A stretch of 16,202 bases of DNA from Roseiarcus sp. (GTDB lineage: Bacteria > Pseudomonadota > Alphaproteobacteria > Rhizobiales > Beijerinckiaceae), in the NCBI GenBank assembly GCA_030153205.1, contig JASLHV010000208.1, positions 1 through 16,202 on the forward strand, written 5' to 3'. The notes beneath the pieces were generated by a model. The model was not told the DNA's origin and ran no database searches. It was given only the letters and a program-made list of their open reading frames with translations. A program made the position numbers and the translations under genes. Shown here in pieces: positions 14,204 to 16,202 of this stretch. Position 1 is the first letter of the stretch. Each line of letters starts with the position of its first letter.

Positions 14204-16202
14204 CGATCCGCGATTCAATCCGCTCATTTGGCTCGGCCGCGCCGGTTGCGAAGGCGAGCGCGCCACGGCCCGCATCGCGCCGCGTATGGCGTGCGCCCCT
14301 TGCCGCAAAACTTGCCGCGGCGCTGATCGGATTGGTCATACTCGTACTCTTGGTCGACGGCGCCATTAATACCTGGCTGAACTATAATGAGGCCAAGCGA
14401 GCTGCGTTGGAGGTTCAAGAGGAAAAAGCGCGATCGGCCGCTGTTCGGGTCGACGAATTCCTCGCTGAAATCGAGACTCAACTCGGATGGACAACCGGCG
14501 TCGAGTGGCGGCGCGCTCAGCCTGATCAACGGCGCTACGATTTTGTTCGGCTCTTGCGGCAAGTCCCGGCGATCACCGAGCTGTCCTATCTCGACGGCCA
14601 GGGGAAAGAGCAGCTCAAAGTCTCCCGGCTCGAGCCGGATTCGATCGGCAGTGACAGAGACCTTTCGAAGGATCCGCGCTTCGTTCAGGCCATTGCCGAC
14701 AAAATATGGTTCGGTCCGGTCGAGTTTCGGCGCGGCTCCGAGCCCTACATGACGATTGCGCTCGCCCATGTTGGCCGAGATCCTGGCGTGACGGTCGCCG
14801 ATGTGAATTTAAAGTTGATCTGGGACGTCGTCAGCGCCATCCGCGTCGGCGAAAAAGGTTACGCCTATGTCGTCGACGACAAGGGTCGGTTGATCGCGCA
14901 TCCCGACCTCAGCCTGGTGCTGGGCAATACCGATTTCTCGCATCTGCCGCAGGTCAAACAGGCTCTCGACAGCCAGGTCCCTGCCGAACCGCGGGCGCCG
15001 GCGATGGCGGCGCCCCGGGTCGGCATGGCCGAGATCGCGACCGCCTTTGACGGCGGTTCTGTTCTTACCGCCTATGCCGTTGCGCCGCGGACCAATTGGA
15101 TCGTCTTCGTACAGCAGCCTGTCGCCGAAGCCCTCGCCTCGGTCTATCGCTCACTGCTACAAACGCTCGGACTGCTGGGGATCGGCCTACTCCTTGCCTT
15201 GATCGTTGGCGGCCTCCTGGCGCGTCGAATGGTCGTTCCGATCCGCCGGTTGCAACAAGGCGCTGAGAAACTGGGCGCTGGCGATTTGTCGCAACGGCTT
15301 GACATTCATACCGGAGACGAGATCGAGACCCTCGCCGATCGCTTCAATCAGATGGCGGAGAGAATCAAGGACAGCTACGCGACGCTAGAGGCTAAGGTCG
15401 AAGCGCGCACCGCGGACTTGAACGAAGCGCTGCAACAGCAAACCGCGACCGCCGACGTGCTAAAAGTCATCAGTCGTTCGGCCTTCGACTTGCAAGCCGT
15501 ATTCGACACGCTTCTATCGACTGCGGTCGATCTCAACAGCGCCTACTCGGGCGCGATCTGCGTACGCGACGGAGACGTTTTTCGATACAGGGCGAGGCGT
15601 GCTCACGGTTCGGATGATCGGGTCTACCGTTATCTCCTGGATCATCCCGCAACGCCTGGTCGGTCAACGATTGTCGGACGTACGATCCTTTCCGGTCATG
15701 TCGAGCAAATCCCGGACATTCTCAAGGACGAAGAATACGCAGTTCCCACGGCGGCGCTCGGCGATCCCGCACGGGCTATGCTGGGCGTGCCTCTTATCGG
15801 CAAGGAACGCGTAGAGGGTGCGATCGTCCTCACGCGGCTCGAGCCCGGCCTCTATTCAAAAAGTCAGATCGAGACGTTGAAGACATTCGCCGACCAGGCC
15901 GTGATCGCCATCGAAAATGCGCGGCTGCTGGATGAGGTCCGGGCCAAAACCACCGATCTTGAAGAGGCGCTCGAACGCCAGACGGCGACCTCCAAGATTC
16001 TCGCGGTGATCGCAAGCTCGCCTGCCGACGCGAGCCCTGTGTTCGAGGCTATCGCGGAGAGCGCGAACGCGGTCGTACGCGGCCATTCAACTGCCGTGTT
16101 CCGCTTCATCAAGGATCGCGTCCATCTGATGGCGCTCACGCCGACGACGCCCGCGGCCGACGAAACGTTGCGCGCGACCTTCCCACTCGCGCTTGCCGAG
16201 TT
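14200..16202 (+). CDS. dCache-HAMP-GAF-GAF sensor protein, probably a histidine kinase (partial, C-terminus missing)
   Basis: An open frame from GTG 14200 to the window edge, 667 residues so far, with no stop. Order: a basic, Ala-rich N-terminus; TM1 at about residues 37-57; a roughly 260-residue periplasmic dCache domain (signature YMTIALAHVG, then VADVNLKLIWDVV, then GYAYVVDDKGRLIAHPD); TM2 at about 319-343; HAMP at 340-392 (VVPIRRLQQGAEKLGAGDLS); a helical linker with QQTATADVLKVIS; GAF1 at about 430-575 (LGVPLIGKERVEGAIVL and FADQAVIAIENARLLDEV); a second linker with RQTATSKILAVIASS; and the start of GAF2. The output domain lies beyond the window; a histidine kinase is most common, an adenylate or guanylate cyclase is possible. 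The GTGA overlap with the binding-protein gene supports translational coupling and a shared job. Confidence 0.88.
   Translation, partial: MTIRDSIRSFGSAAPVAKASAPRPASRRVWRAPLAAKLAAALIGLVILVLLVDGAINTWLNYNEAKRAALEVQEEKARSAAVRVDEFLAEIETQLGWTTGVEWRRAQPDQRRYDFVRLLRQVPAITELSYLDGQGKEQLKVSRLEPDSIGSDRDLSKDPRFVQAIADKIWFGPVEFRRGSEPYMTIALAHVGRDPGVTVADVNLKLIWDVVSAIRVGEKGYAYVVDDKGRLIAHPDLSLVLGNTDFSHLPQVKQALDSQVPAEPRAPAMAAPRVGMAEIATAFDGGSVLTAYAVAPRTNWIVFVQQPVAEALASVYRSLLQTLGLLGIGLLLALIVGGLLARRMVVPIRRLQQGAEKLGAGDLSQRLDIHTGDEIETLADRFNQMAERIKDSYATLEAKVEARTADLNEALQQQTATADVLKVISRSAFDLQAVFDTLLSTAVDLNSAYSGAICVRDGDVFRYRARRAHGSDDRVYRYLLDHPATPGRSTIVGRTILSGHVEQIPDILKDEEYAVPTAALGDPARAMLGVPLIGKERVEGAIVLTRLEPGLYSKSQIETLKTFADQAVIAIENARLLDEVRAKTTDLEEALERQTATSKILAVIASSPADASPVFEAIAESANAVVRGHSTAVFRFIKDRVHLMALTPTTPAADETLRATFPLALAE
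15430..16014 (+). repeat. Duplicated linker-GAF module in the sensor gene
   Basis: The helical linker at residues 411 onward (LQQQTATADVLKVISRS) recurs at residue 591 onward (LERQTATSKILAVIASS). That is a period of 180 codons (540 bp), so a linker-plus-GAF unit has been duplicated. The copies are well diverged in DNA, so this is an old protein-level repeat rather than a recent one. Confidence 0.65.

Overview
The window is GC-rich, densely coded DNA that looks like an alphaproteobacterial chromosome, most likely Hyphomicrobiales (Rhizobiales) and possibly near the Methylocystaceae/Beijerinckiaceae. The reasons are the IspH and oligopeptidase B sequences, the DUF937 protein, a periplasmic binding protein of the ABC_sub_bind type, and a GAF sensor with the Q-T-A-T linker helix common in that order. 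The genus assignment is inference. I see no tRNA, rRNA, CRISPR array, transposase or phage gene.

Layout. (1) 1-182, minus: 5' end of ispH (isoprenoid synthesis), divergent from (2) a MATE-family exporter at 439-1806 (TTG start) and (3) a Gly-rich DUF937 protein at 1853-2587. (4) 2691-3488, minus: a response regulator with a receiver and a degenerate HPt-like tail, divergent from (5) a hybrid histidine kinase at 3757-6117 (PAS-PAS-HisKA-HATPase-REC-HPt). These two probably form a phosphorelay. (6-8) 6298-10039: a three-gene set of a TackOD1-type zinc-ribbon protein, a processive family-2 glycosyltransferase with membrane segments, and a HlyD-like periplasmic adaptor. It resembles a compact exopolysaccharide synthesis and export unit. 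(9) 10034-12139, minus: oligopeptidase B, whose stop codon overlaps that of the hlyD-like gene. (10) 12344-12988: a PaiB-type FMN-binding protein, divergent from the peptidase. (11-12) 13220-14203 and 14200-16202 (open at the window edge): a Tat-type secreted ABC_sub_bind protein whose stop overlaps the start of a dCache-HAMP-GAF-GAF sensor, probably a histidine kinase.

How the genes may work together. Two signalling units flank the polysaccharide-like operon. The TackOD1 protein probably acts as a cytoplasmic regulatory partner of the synthase; its C-terminal part looks like a degenerate GGDEF fold. The adaptor would carry product through the periplasm. At the right end, the binding protein is coupled to a sensor instead of a permease, which suggests ligand sensing rather than uptake. 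The most unusual nucleotide-level signal is a perfect 11-bp inverted repeat at 8864-8919. Its left arm holds the last bases of the glycosyltransferase stop codon and its right arm holds the hlyD ribosome binding site, as expected for translational coupling.
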